A stretch of DNA of 64,000 bases from Enterocloster bolteae (GCF_002234575.2 NZ_CP022464.2:372001-436000), one strand, 5' to 3'. Counted from the first letter of the stretch, positions 25,683 through 34,710 are shown. Numbers and translations are program-made. The notes: generated from the sequence alone by a model not told the origin.

Positions 25683-26987
25683 ATGAAATTAACAGTTGAG
25701 ACCATTCGGATTCAGGATTTGCAGTTCGGAGAAGAAACCTGTTTCCGGGATGGTATTCTATATGTAAATAAAGAGGATATTCTGGCTTTTGCGGCGTCAG
25801 AACCTTGCTTTGAAACCCTGAAGATCGATATTTCTTACCCGGGTGATTCTACCCGTATTATAAATGTGGTAGACGTGGTACAGCCCCGCTGTAAGGTTTC
25901 AGGAAATATTGACTGGCCCGGTGTTCTCACCGAAGAGTATGAGATTGCAGGAACCGGTGTTACCAGGGCAGTGGAAGGGGCAGGAATTGTCCTTTGCCAA
26001 AATGATACATATTGGTCCAGAAAATGGGGGTCCTTCGATATGAGCGGTGAATGTGCAGCGATGAATCCCTATGCAAAGATGCCGGAACTTGTGATTGAGC
26101 CTATGGCACCGGAAAATGCTGATTTTAGAGACTACAGGGAAGCTTTGCGCCGGATAGGGTATAAGACCAGTGTATTGCTGGCAAAGGTTACGCTGGGATG
26201 CAAGGCCAATACATCGGAGACATTTGACAATGAGACCCAGTATCCGGACCTGCCAAGTGTGGCTTATTCCTACCAGATTTACTCCAAGCAGTATGACACG
26301 CAGAACTACCGGGAACCCATGGTATATGGAAATGCGGTTCCGGACAGTCTTCCATTAGTCATGCAGCCCACAGAGATATTGGATGGAGCTATTTCCCTGT
26401 GCGGAGGATTCCGGTGTATTACCACATATGAGATTCAAAACCATCCGATTATTGTAAATCTTATGCGCCGCCATGGTAAGGATTTGAATTTCGCGGGCGT
26501 TCTGATTACGGTGACATCCGTGGAAGCCAAACACCGCTATCTGGTGTCAAAGATGGCTGCCAATCTGTTGAAGGAGGTATTTCATGCCGACGGTGTAATT
26601 GTAACAAAAGGGGTGGGGGGAGCATCCACGCTCTGCGTTGGAGCTATTGCCAGTGAAGCCGAAAAGCTGGGAATAAAGGCGGTTCCGGTCATACAAATAC
26701 TCAATGGAAAGAGCAATTTGGGGATAGAGTGTATGATTAGTGAAAAAAATGTGGATTCCATTGTCTGCTCAGGTACTTATTACCATAACTTTACTCTTCC
26801 GCCGGTGGAAACTCTGTTGGGCGGGCCTCAGGATGCCCTTTATCTCAGTGGAGACGACGGTGTAATCGGAGGTCATAAAATAGCTACGGGAGATCCCGCA
26901 AAAGGGCAGGTGCGTTCCACCTATATGAAACAGGTGGGACTTATGAGCCAGATTGGTTATTCACATGGAATGGCAGTAGATTATTAA
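25683..26987 (+). CDS. Glycine/sarcosine/betaine reductase component B proprotein-like (GrdE/GrdG/GrdI family)
   Basis: The 434-residue protein keeps the GrdE family framework: an early FGEET with DGILYVNKE, DISYPGDSTRI, FDMSGE, a QYPDLPSVAY block, MQPTEILDGAI, and RHGKDLNFAGV. GrdE is cleaved internally at a Cys that becomes a pyruvoyl group, which forms a Schiff base with the amine substrate. By position and context the equivalent here is Cys240 in DGAISLCGGFRC; Cys245 and Cys318 (ASTLCVG) are alternatives. The residue before Cys240 is Leu rather than the Asn I recall in GrdE. It is 11 bp upstream of the selenoprotein subunit. Substrate unknown. Confidence 0.82.
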   Translation: MKLTVETIRIQDLQFGEETCFRDGILYVNKEDILAFAASEPCFETLKIDISYPGDSTRIINVVDVVQPRCKVSGNIDWPGVLTEEYEIAGTGVTRAVEGAGIVLCQNDTYWSRKWGSFDMSGECAAMNPYAKMPELVIEPMAPENADFRDYREALRRIGYKTSVLLAKVTLGCKANTSETFDNETQYPDLPSVAYSYQIYSKQYDTQNYREPMVYGNAVPDSLPLVMQPTEILDGAISLCGGFRCITTYEIQNHPIIVNLMRRHGKDLNFAGVLITVTSVEAKHRYLVSKMAANLLKEVFHADGVIVTKGVGGASTLCVGAIASEAEKLGIKAVPVIQILNGKSNLGIECMISEKNVDSIVCSGTYYHNFTLPPVETLLGGPQDALYLSGDDGVIGGHKIATGDPAKGQVRSTYMKQVGLMSQIGYSHGMAVDY

Positions 26988-26998
26988 GGAGGAGAAGC

Positions 26999-28309
26999 AT
27001 GGAGACAAAAAAATGGAGAGTTGTCTGCTATGTCAATCAGTTTTTTGGCCAGATTGGCGGCGAAGACATGGCTCACGTGGGATTCAGTGTAGAGGATAAA
27101 CCAGTAGGCCCGGCGGTTCTTTTCCAAAATTTGATGAAAAATGACTGTGAAGTAGTGGGAACCATTATCTGCGGTGATAATTATTTCGCCGAGAATATTG
27201 AGCGTGCTGTGGTTGAGGGGGTAGAACTGGTTCGCTCTATGAAGCCGGATCTTTTTATCGCCGGACCTGCCTATAATGCCGGACGTTATGGGATCAGCTG
27301 CGGTAATATGGCAGCAGCGGTGGGAAGGGAATTGGGGATACCCACAGTGACGGGGATGTATCCGGAAAATCCAGCAGCTGATTTATTCCGTAAAGATACA
27401 TATATTGTAAAAACAGAGATTCTTTCCTCCACCCTGAGAAAGGCGGCTCCTGTCATGTGCAGTATAGGGCTGCGTCTGCTAAAAGGAGAACACATTGCAG
27501 GTGCACAGGAGGAAGGCTACATTATCCGGGATATCATTCTGAATGAGGAGCAGCCCCTAAATGCGGCGGAACGTTCAATTGAAATGCTTATGAAAAAGAT
27601 GAGAGGGGAAGCCTTTAAGAGTGAGCTTCTGCCGCCTGCCTTTGATGTGGTGGATCCGGCGCCTCCAGTACAGGATTTAAAAACAGCCCGTTTAGCGTTG
27701 GTGACTGACGGCGGTTTGATTCCGGAGAGCAACCCTGATAAGCTGAAACCAAATGGAAGCACTACTGTGGGGTGTTATAACTGGGATAGCCTGATGTCTG
27801 ATAAATACTTTGTAATCCATAGTGGTTATGATGGGACTTGGGTAATGGAAAATCCTTACCGCTTGTTACCTGTGGATGTGCTGCGGGAGATAATAGAAGA
27901 AAAAAAGCTGGGATATCTGGACCCCCAGGTCTATGTTACCTGCGGTAACTGTGCTTCTGTAGCAGCCGCAAAAGTAAAAGGGGAGCAGATTGCCAAAGGA
28001 CTGTTGGATAAGGGAATTACTGCCGCCATTCTTACCTCTACATGAGGTACCAGCACTCGCTGCGGAGCAACGATTGTGAAGGAAATCGAGCGTGTGGGAA
28101 TTCCAGTCACTCAAATATGTGCGGTTGTGGATATTGCAAAGTCTGTGGGAAGCTCACGGATTCTTCGTGGATTTGCCATTACCTGTCCGGTGGGAAACCC
28201 ATCCTTAAGCCAAACGGACGAGAAGGTTTCACGGCGCCGTTATGTGGAGAAAGCGCTGAGCATGCTGACAAAGCCGGGTTCCAGGGGGGCTGTGGAGGAC
28301 GTGCTGTAA
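26999..28309 (+). CDS. Component B selenoprotein (GrdB/GrdF/GrdH-like), in-frame UGA decoded as selenocysteine
   Basis: The open frame reaches TGA at 28043-28045 and then continues in the same frame for 87 codons to TAA at 28307-28309, giving 436 residues with Sec349. The context LTST-U-GTSTRCGATIVKEIE is the signature of GrdB-family reductases, whose total length is also about 436. N-terminal blocks YVNQFFGQIGGED, CGDNYF, GPAYNAGRYG and TVTGMYPENP also match. GrdB uses the selenol with the GrdE pyruvoyl group to cleave a C-N bond reductively, passing a carboxymethyl group to selenoprotein A. The second residue in the motif is GTSTRC here rather than GTCTRC. It should not be annotated as a truncated gene or pseudogene. 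Confidence 0.93.
28043..28078 (+). promoter_or_regulatory. Recoded UGA and candidate bacterial SECIS hairpin
   Basis: The UGA (28043-28045) is followed by a stem formed by CACTCG (28054-28059) with CGA..GTG (28071-28078), topped by TGC-GGA-GCA (28061-28069). Size, position within about 35 nt of the UGA and a G-rich apical loop fit a bacterial SelB-binding element. Confidence 0.55.
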
Positions 28310-28410
28310 GACAAAAGAGATTTAGTGCTTATTTGCCCTAGACACACTTATGGTTTACGTATAAAATGAATTTTAATCACAAGTTTCGAAATAAAAAGGG
28401 GGCAAATGAT

Positions 28411-29271
28411 ATGGGAGAAAATATAAGCAATGGTACTTTATATGACCGTGTAGAAGAAAAACGTGGATCTTTATCTAAAAAGGAGCTGGAAACAGCGGAA
28501 TATATGGCTGCACATCAGGAACAGCTAATCTATTCATCTATAACGGATCTGGCAGAGAGAGCAGGAAGCAGTGAGGCTACTGTTACCAGAGTCTGTGGGA
28601 AACTGGGATACAGGGGATTTCAGGCATTAAAAGTGGGGGTGGCCAGAGAACTCACAACTCCTCAGGAGAAAATACATGAGAACCTTGAAGCTGATTCGCC
28701 GGCAGAGGTTATCATAGAAAAGATATTTTCCAGTGCTATAGAAACCTTGTCCATGACACAGAAATCCATCAATGTTAAGGCAGTTGCAGCCAGTATAGAT
28801 GCATTGTGCCGGGCCAGACGCATCATTATTATAGGTAACGGAAACTCTGCATCTATTGCTGCGGATGCCCAGCATAAGTTTTTGCGGTTGGATTTGAATG
28901 CCCACGCCTATACAGATGATCATATGCAGATGATCGCAGTGTCCTCGATGACAGACCAGGATGTGCTGCTGGCGATTTCCTATTCCGGCAGTTCCAGAAA
29001 TGTAGTGGAAGCTGCCCATCAGGCTAAGGAGCAGGGGGCTACTGTGATTTCACTGACCAATGAGGGCAGTTCGCCTGTTTCAAAGCTGGCGGATATTTGC
29101 CTGAATACATATTCTCAGGAGACTAGATATCGTACCTATGCTATTTCTTCCCGTATGGCAGAACTTACTATTATTGATACTATCTATACCGGCGTGGCGC
29201 TGCGGCTGGGGGATAAAGCAATCGCTAATTTCGAAGCACTGGAGCGGGCGCTGGTTGTAAAAAAATATTAG
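28411..29271 (+). CDS. RpiR-family transcriptional regulator (HTH and SIS domains)
   Basis: The ATG at 28411, 8 nt after AAAGGGGG, gives 286 residues; an upstream ATG at 28366 lacks a good ribosome site. The N-terminal HTH (about 40-80, SITDLAERAGSSEATVTRVCGKLG) is followed by a SIS sugar-isomerase domain (about 120-255, IIGNGNSASIAADA and AISYSGSSRNVVEAA). RpiR proteins sense phosphosugars. It lies between the component B genes and the FGGY kinase and is the likely local regulator, with the kinase product as a plausible effector. Confidence 0.9.
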   Translation: MGENISNGTLYDRVEEKRGSLSKKELETAEYMAAHQEQLIYSSITDLAERAGSSEATVTRVCGKLGYRGFQALKVGVARELTTPQEKIHENLEADSPAEVIIEKIFSSAIETLSMTQKSINVKAVAASIDALCRARRIIIIGNGNSASIAADAQHKFLRLDLNAHAYTDDHMQMIAVSSMTDQDVLLAISYSGSSRNVVEAAHQAKEQGATVISLTNEGSSPVSKLADICLNTYSQETRYRTYAISSRMAELTIIDTIYTGVALRLGDKAIANFEALERALVVKKY

Positions 29272-29281
29272 AGGAGAGCCT

Positions 29282-30799
29282 ATGAAAAAATTATTTGGTG
29301 TAGATTTTGGTACCGGAGGATGTAAGGCTACTGTGATTGACTTAGAGGGGAATATCCTGGCATCAGCTTTTCAGGAATATCCATCTGAACATAAAAAACC
29401 AGGATGGTCCGAACAGGACCCGGCCCTTTGGATTGAGGCATTTATCAATACCGTTACTGCCTGCCGGACGCAGATGAATGACGGATTTGATGGTATGCTG
29501 GGTCTGGCAGTTACCGCTTCCACTCATAATGCAGTTTTACTGGATGGAAACGGACAGGTAATCAGACACTGTATTATGTGGAATGATCAGAGAAGCGGGG
29601 AACAGTGCCGTTATTTAAAGGAGAAGCATGGGGAAGAGATTTTTAAAATTGGAATGCAGATGCCGACTCCTACATGGACACTGCCGCAGCTTCAGTGGGT
29701 TAGAGAGAATGAACCGGAAAATTATAAGAAAATCCGCCGTCTCATGTTTACAAAGGATTATATCCGTTCCTGGGTTACAGGAGATTTCTGTACGGATATT
29801 GTAGATGCTCAGGGCAGTCTGCTTTTTGATGCCAGGAAACAATGCTGGTCAGAGGAACTATGCAATATGGTGGGATTGCCGGTGGAGGTTCTTCCGGAGA
29901 TTCGAAAGACAAAGGAGATTGTAGGAACGGTACGGGAGGAAGTGTCTAAACAGACAGGCCTGCCAGGAGGGCTGCCGGTTATAGCAGGCTGTTCCGATAC
30001 AGCAGCAGAGGATTTCAGCGCGGGTGCTGTAAAAAATGGTCAGATTATCATTAAGCTGGCAACTGCCGGCAATGTCAATCTGGTTACAGACCAGGCGGTG
30101 CCTCACGATAAGACATTTACATACCCCTATTCTGTGGAAGGAAAATGGTACACCGTTACGGCTACCAACAGCTGCGCATCTGCGTACCGCTGGATGAGAG
30201 ACAGTCTTTACCCTGCGGAAAAGGAACAGTGTGACAGGGAGGGAAGAGATGTTTATCTTTTAATGGATGAGCAGGCCGCATCAGTAGAATTAGGCTGTCA
30301 GGGACTTTTGTTCCACCCCTATCTACTGGGTGAACGCTGCCCCTATTTTAATCCAAATGCCAGAGGCGATTTCTTTGGAGTGAGCATGGTCCACAAAAAA
30401 GGGCATTTTGCCAGAGCGCTGTTGGAGGGCGTTGCATTCAGCCTTTATGATTGCCTTCAGGTACTTAAGGAGTTTACGGATAACATGGAAGATATCGTGA
30501 TTATAGGAGGCGGAGCGAAAAGCCCGCTGTGGTGTCAAATTGTCAGCGATATATTTGGCTTGGAGGTGAAAATGCCTCAAAATGCGGAATCTTCATTTGG
30601 CGGCGCGCTTTTGGCTGGTGTTGGTGTGGGGGCATTTGCCGATGAGTTAGAAGCGGCAGGAAAATGCATTCGCATGAAAAAGACTTATTACCCCGATATG
30701 GAAAATCATAAAAAGTATATGGAATTATTTAAAATTTATAAGGAAATAGCAGATATGTCGGGCAGCGTATGGAAAAAACTGGCAGAGTTTTCAGCGTAA
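29282..30799 (+). CDS. FGGY-family carbohydrate kinase (xylulokinase-like)
   Basis: The 505-residue protein has the FGGY layout: N-terminal phosphate loop VDFGTGGCKATVID, WSEQDP, a WNDQRS block near residue 100, and the C-terminal signature region with IIGGGAKSPLWCQIVSDIF. It phosphorylates a sugar or polyol; sequence does not give the substrate. Ten bases downstream of the RpiR gene and last in the island, it suggests that a ketose or polyol is released or formed by the pathway and trapped as its phosphate. Confidence 0.88.
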   Translation: MKKLFGVDFGTGGCKATVIDLEGNILASAFQEYPSEHKKPGWSEQDPALWIEAFINTVTACRTQMNDGFDGMLGLAVTASTHNAVLLDGNGQVIRHCIMWNDQRSGEQCRYLKEKHGEEIFKIGMQMPTPTWTLPQLQWVRENEPENYKKIRRLMFTKDYIRSWVTGDFCTDIVDAQGSLLFDARKQCWSEELCNMVGLPVEVLPEIRKTKEIVGTVREEVSKQTGLPGGLPVIAGCSDTAAEDFSAGAVKNGQIIIKLATAGNVNLVTDQAVPHDKTFTYPYSVEGKWYTVTATNSCASAYRWMRDSLYPAEKEQCDREGRDVYLLMDEQAASVELGCQGLLFHPYLLGERCPYFNPNARGDFFGVSMVHKKGHFARALLEGVAFSLYDCLQVLKEFTDNMEDIVIIGGGAKSPLWCQIVSDIFGLEVKMPQNAESSFGGALLAGVGVGAFADELEAAGKCIRMKKTYYPDMENHKKYMELFKIYKEIADMSGSVWKKLAEFSA

Positions 30800-30843
30800 G
30801 TCTGTAAGCTGGGTTTTAGTGTGCTTTGATAAAGTTATGTATA

Positions 30844-30908
30844 GGTATCCCGGCACGGGGGAGCGTTATCGCAGCCCTGTGCCGGGATGTTTCTGTTTTC
30901 AGGCTTTT
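30844..30908 (+). terminator. Kinase terminator; right 65-bp flanking repeat of the island
   Basis: Copy of 21223-21287 with one mismatch (64 of 65). It forms the same stem-loop and T-rich tail, 44 bp after the kinase stop. Confidence 0.85.
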
Positions 30909-30993
30909 TTCCTGGTTACATTTGTGTTATACTGGCATTGTTAAAAAGTGATATGTAATTTGGGAAGGGTAAATAGGTATACATAAGAACGGT

Positions 30994-32229
30994 ATGGGAA
31001 TCAATGGTAACCGGGGGCGCCAAAGGAAGGCGATACTGATTTTGGCAGTCCTTGTGCTGGCGGTCCAGGCGCCTTTGCCGGGCCGGGCATCACCTGTCAC
31101 GAGGGCTGAACAGGAGAGGCGCAGGGTAGAGGAGGAGAAGTCCAGGGCAGAGTCTGAGGCGCAGCAGCTGGAAGAGAAGCTGGGGCAGTCCAGACAGAAA
31201 GAACAGGCCCTGGAGGAAGAATTGGTAAGGCTGCTGGCCCTTAAGGATATACTGGAATCCGATATGGAAGAGCTGAAGACCCAGATTCAGGTGGCAGACA
31301 GGGATTACCGTCAGGCCGAGGAAAAACGGCAGAGACAGTATGACATCCTTAAAAAGAGGATTCAGTTCCTGTATGAGGAGGGGGATATCACATATCTGGA
31401 TATCCTTTTAAAGGCAAAGAACATAGGGGATGTAGTCAGCCAGACCGAATATTTCAGGCAGCTTTATGAATACGACCAGGAAATTATACAGAGATATGAG
31501 AAGCTAAAGCAGGAAGCTGCCGGGAAAAAGGAGCTGCTGGAGGAGAAACAATCCCAGCTTGAGGTCATGGAAGAGGAAAATGAGTCCCAGCAAAAGGAAC
31601 TGGAAGGATTCATTGCGGCGAGGCAAAAGGAGAGCAGCAGTTTTGCCCTTGAACTGGAGGCGGCCCAGGCCCGTGCAGCCCAGGCTGCCGGGGAAGTGAT
31701 AAGGAAAACAGAAGAAATACGTATCCTCAGGGCAAGGCAGGAGGAAGATCGTATCAGGCAGGAGAAAGAGCGCATCAGGCAGGAGCAGGAAAGCGCAGGG
31801 CGGGAGCCAGGAAGCGCAGGACAGGCATCAGGAGGCGCAGGCACAGCCGGCGGCCGGCCTGTGAAAAGCATAGGCGGCACTGAATTCGGCAGAAATGTGG
31901 CAGACTATGCCCTGCAGTTTGTAGGCAATCCCTATGTATACGGAGGTACAAGCCTTACCGGCGGAACAGACTGTTCCGGTTATACCCAGTCGGTATACCG
32001 GCATTTCGGCGTCAGCATTCCCAGGACGTCGGGGGAACAGGCGGGATTTGGCAGGGAGATACCATATGAGGAAATGGAGCCGGGTGATCTGGTCTGCTAT
32101 TCCGGCCATGTGGCCATGTATATCGGAGGAGGCCGCATTGTACACGCCAGTTCCAGAAAAGAAGGCATTAAGGTGAGCAATGATCCGGCCTACCGGACCA
32201 TTGTATCCATACGCAGGCCATGGCAGTAA
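30994..32229 (+). CDS. Secreted NlpC/P60 peptidoglycan hydrolase with coiled coil
   Basis: The 411-residue protein has an N-terminal signal segment (about 12-32, ending near GRASP). A long charged coiled coil spans about 35-260, then a Gly/Ala/Ser linker, then a C-terminal NlpC/P60 domain with catalytic Cys327 (GTDCSGY) and His372 (SGHVAMYIGGG). It should be a DL-endopeptidase that cuts stem peptides; the coiled coil may regulate it or bind an FtsEX-type activator. No strong ribosome site precedes the ATG. Removal of the island would place it directly after spoVT and its terminator. Confidence 0.9.
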   Translation: MGINGNRGRQRKAILILAVLVLAVQAPLPGRASPVTRAEQERRRVEEEKSRAESEAQQLEEKLGQSRQKEQALEEELVRLLALKDILESDMEELKTQIQVADRDYRQAEEKRQRQYDILKKRIQFLYEEGDITYLDILLKAKNIGDVVSQTEYFRQLYEYDQEIIQRYEKLKQEAAGKKELLEEKQSQLEVMEEENESQQKELEGFIAARQKESSSFALELEAAQARAAQAAGEVIRKTEEIRILRARQEEDRIRQEKERIRQEQESAGREPGSAGQASGGAGTAGGRPVKSIGGTEFGRNVADYALQFVGNPYVYGGTSLTGGTDCSGYTQSVYRHFGVSIPRTSGEQAGFGREIPYEEMEPGDLVCYSGHVAMYIGGGRIVHASSRKEGIKVSNDPAYRTIVSIRRPWQ

Positions 32230-32255
32230 TGGGGATAAAGGATAAGGGGAGGTTT

Positions 32256-33479
32256 ATGATGGGGATTAGGAACAGGTTCATATATTTTGCAGTCAGGGCA
32301 GGAGCAGGAGTATGTCTTGTGCTGGGAATATGGTGGTCTTGCGCCATGACTTCTTTTGCAGACGAAGCCATCAAGTCAGTGACCATAGCCGTTACCTCAT
32401 CCGTGGAGATGGGGGGCAGCGGAAGCGTGTCTGCCACGGCGGACAGCACCAAGTATCATGTGGTGTCCTGCGAGTTTATCAACGGAAAGACATCCTGGAA
32501 GGCGGGGGAAATCCCGCGCATATCCATTGAGCTGGCGGCTGAGGAGGATTACTATTTCGGAAGCATCAGTTCCTCCAACGCGCATATACGGGGGGCCGAG
32601 TATGTGTCATCCAAGAAAAGCGACGCAAAGCGCAGTCTCACCATTACTGCCAAATTAAAAGGGGTCAAGGGGACTCTGGACCAGGTGGAGGAGGCTTATT
32701 GGGAAGAAACGCCTTTGGGAAAAGCCAGGTGGTCTAAGGTAGATGGGGCTTCCTCCTACGAGGTAAAGCTGTTCTGCGACGAAAGCATGGTCTACCATGT
32801 GCCCAGGACCAATTCGGTCAGCTATGATTTCTTTCCCTATATGACGGAAGAAGGGGATTACTATTTCAAGGTGAGGGCGGTGGCAAAGACCGAGTCTGAG
32901 TCTGATTACCTGAAAGCAGGCGGATGGACGGAGTCTGACAACCAGCAAATCACCAGAAAGGATGCCCAGGCAGCGGATAAGCGGGCTGTGTCCCAGGGAA
33001 AGGGAACCGCCGGTGTCAGCGTGAAGGACGGAACCGGCCCCAATGCCCAGGCTCCGGGGTGGGCCCAGGACGGAAACGGCTGGTGGTACAGGAACCAGGA
33101 CGGAAGCTATCCGGTGGGCTGCTGGCAGGAGATTGGAGGAAAATGGTATCTTTTTGACATAAACGGATACATGCTTACAGGCTGGCAGTGGAAGAACGAC
33201 AGGGAATACTACCTGACATCCAATGGGGACATGGTTACGGGCTGGCTCCAGTTCAACCGCATTTGGTATTACCTGGACCCGGAGAAGGGAAAACTGACAG
33301 GGCAGTGGCTGCAGCAGGGGAATGACTGGTATTATCTGAATCCGGACGGCAGCATGGCTGCCGGGTGGCTGCAATGGCAGGGCAGCTGGTACTATCTGGA
33401 TCCGTCAAGCGGGCAGATGGTGCGGGATAAAGCCGTGGACCAGCATTATGTGAATCAGGCGGGGATATGGGTCCCGTAG
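32256..33479 (+). CDS. Secreted cell-wall-binding-repeat protein (first of two paralogues)
   Basis: The start chosen is ATG 32256 behind GGGGAGG (about 407 residues; ATG 32259 is equally possible). A signal peptide covers the first 35 residues or so. A beta-rich region with an Fn3-like segment (SKVDGASSYEVKLF) is followed by about six aromatic-rich cell-wall/choline-binding repeats of the form GWWYRNQDGSYPVG and WYYLDPxxG. Such repeats bind teichoic-acid choline or the wall. No enzymatic domain is seen. It follows the P60 hydrolase by 26 bp and is paralogous to the next gene. Confidence 0.85.
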   Translation: MMGIRNRFIYFAVRAGAGVCLVLGIWWSCAMTSFADEAIKSVTIAVTSSVEMGGSGSVSATADSTKYHVVSCEFINGKTSWKAGEIPRISIELAAEEDYYFGSISSSNAHIRGAEYVSSKKSDAKRSLTITAKLKGVKGTLDQVEEAYWEETPLGKARWSKVDGASSYEVKLFCDESMVYHVPRTNSVSYDFFPYMTEEGDYYFKVRAVAKTESESDYLKAGGWTESDNQQITRKDAQAADKRAVSQGKGTAGVSVKDGTGPNAQAPGWAQDGNGWWYRNQDGSYPVGCWQEIGGKWYLFDINGYMLTGWQWKNDREYYLTSNGDMVTGWLQFNRIWYYLDPEKGKLTGQWLQQGNDWYYLNPDGSMAAGWLQWQGSWYYLDPSSGQMVRDKAVDQHYVNQAGIWVP

Positions 33480-33501
33480 CCGGCAGAAGGAGGAAATGAT
33501 G

Positions 33502-34710
33502 ATGTATGGATGGAAGAAGGCGGCCGCGGCATTGGGAATCTGGGCGGTCCTCACAGCTGTATTTCCTGCTGTTTCCATAGCAGCAGTCAAGACAGAGACG
33601 AGGACACCCATCACCAGCGTATCGCTGAAGGTGCGTTCCGATGTACAGGCGGATTATGAGCTCAATGAGGCCACGGTGTATGCCACCACGGACAGCAGCC
33701 TGTATACCATCGGCGCTTATAAATGGGCTGCCAAGAATAATAAGGATTACTGGGAACCGGGGGATGAACCAAAAGTGCAGATTGAGATACATGCCAGAAG
33801 CGGCTACTATTTCAACAGGACCACAGGTCCAAGCAAGTTCCAGATTGACGGGGCAACCTATAAGTCGGTGAAAAGGACCAATAATGATGAGACACTGCTT
33901 CTTACGGTATTGCTGACTCCTGCTTCCGGCACACTGGAGATACCGGATACAGCTGAGTGGATGGGATACCCGCCGGGAAAGGCTGCCTGGGCCCAGGTGC
34001 CCTATGCCGGCGCTTACGAGCTGAAGCTTTACCGGAATGGACAGATGGTCCAGGGCATACCAAAGGTGATTGCCACGAATTATGATTTTTACCCCCTGAT
34101 GACCACAGCGGGAACCTATCAGTTCCGCGTCAGGGCCATACCCAAGGACACGGAGGAGACAGCTTACATCACCAGCAGCGACTGGGTGTATTCCGATGAG
34201 CTGGATATAGATGCGGATGAGGTCTGCACTCTGAGCGGAGGCGCGGTGGGCGGTCCGGACAAGGCTGATGCGCTGACCCCTTCCCAGCTGGGATGGATTA
34301 AGGATGATGAGGGCTGGTGGTACAGGAACACAGACGGCACCTATCCCATCGGTACATGGAAGAACATTGACGGCAGGTGGTATCTCTTTGATTTCAGCGG
34401 ATATATGCTGACGGGCTGGCAGCAGAAGGATGGCAATTACTATTTCCTGGATATGAATGGAATTATGCAGACAGGCTGGCTTCAGGACAGCCGGAAATGG
34501 TATTATCTGGGAAATGATGGAATCATGTATAAGGGATGGCTTACAGCCGGAGACGGCATGTACTTCTTTGACCAGGACGGAAGCATGCATACGGGCTGGC
34601 TGCTGGACGGCGGCAATTGGTATTATATGAGCCCGGAAAATGGGCGCATGGTTAAGAATGCTTATATAGAGGGACGGTACCTGGATGGTTCCGGGATTTG
34701 GCATAATTAA
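33502..34710 (+). CDS. Secreted cell-wall-binding-repeat protein (second of two paralogues)
   Basis: Three consecutive ATGs follow AGGAGG (33488-33493); the third, at 33502, has the best spacing and gives 402 residues. A signal peptide (about 1-28) leads to the same layout as its upstream neighbour: a beta-rich domain with an Fn3-like segment (AQVPYAGAYELKLY) and then about six GWWYRNTDGTYPIG / WYYLGNDGIM-type repeats. The two genes arose by tandem duplication. Probable surface protein of unknown binding partner. Confidence 0.85.
   Translation: MYGWKKAAAALGIWAVLTAVFPAVSIAAVKTETRTPITSVSLKVRSDVQADYELNEATVYATTDSSLYTIGAYKWAAKNNKDYWEPGDEPKVQIEIHARSGYYFNRTTGPSKFQIDGATYKSVKRTNNDETLLLTVLLTPASGTLEIPDTAEWMGYPPGKAAWAQVPYAGAYELKLYRNGQMVQGIPKVIATNYDFYPLMTTAGTYQFRVRAIPKDTEETAYITSSDWVYSDELDIDADEVCTLSGGAVGGPDKADALTPSQLGWIKDDEGWWYRNTDGTYPIGTWKNIDGRWYLFDFSGYMLTGWQQKDGNYYFLDMNGIMQTGWLQDSRKWYYLGNDGIMYKGWLTAGDGMYFFDQDGSMHTGWLLDGGNWYYMSPENGRMVKNAYIEGRYLDGSGIWHN

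Larger units (their letters stand above)
21288..30908. mobile_element. 9.6-kb catabolic island bounded by duplicated terminators
   Basis: The segment between the two 65-bp copies of the same terminator is visibly more AT-rich at third codon positions than the DNA on either side. It contains a self-contained set of catabolic genes: dehydrogenase, TRAP transporter, component B reductase pair, regulator and kinase. Recombination between the direct repeats would remove the whole set and rejoin spoVT to the NlpC/P60 gene. No integrase or transposase lies inside, so the mechanism of arrival is not visible. Confidence 0.6.

Noticed and set aside
28043..28045. Nonsense mutation splitting the GrdB-like gene into a pseudogene
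   Set aside because: The flanking residues are exactly the selenocysteine context of the GrdB family, the frame continues cleanly, and a hairpin follows. Recoding explains it better.
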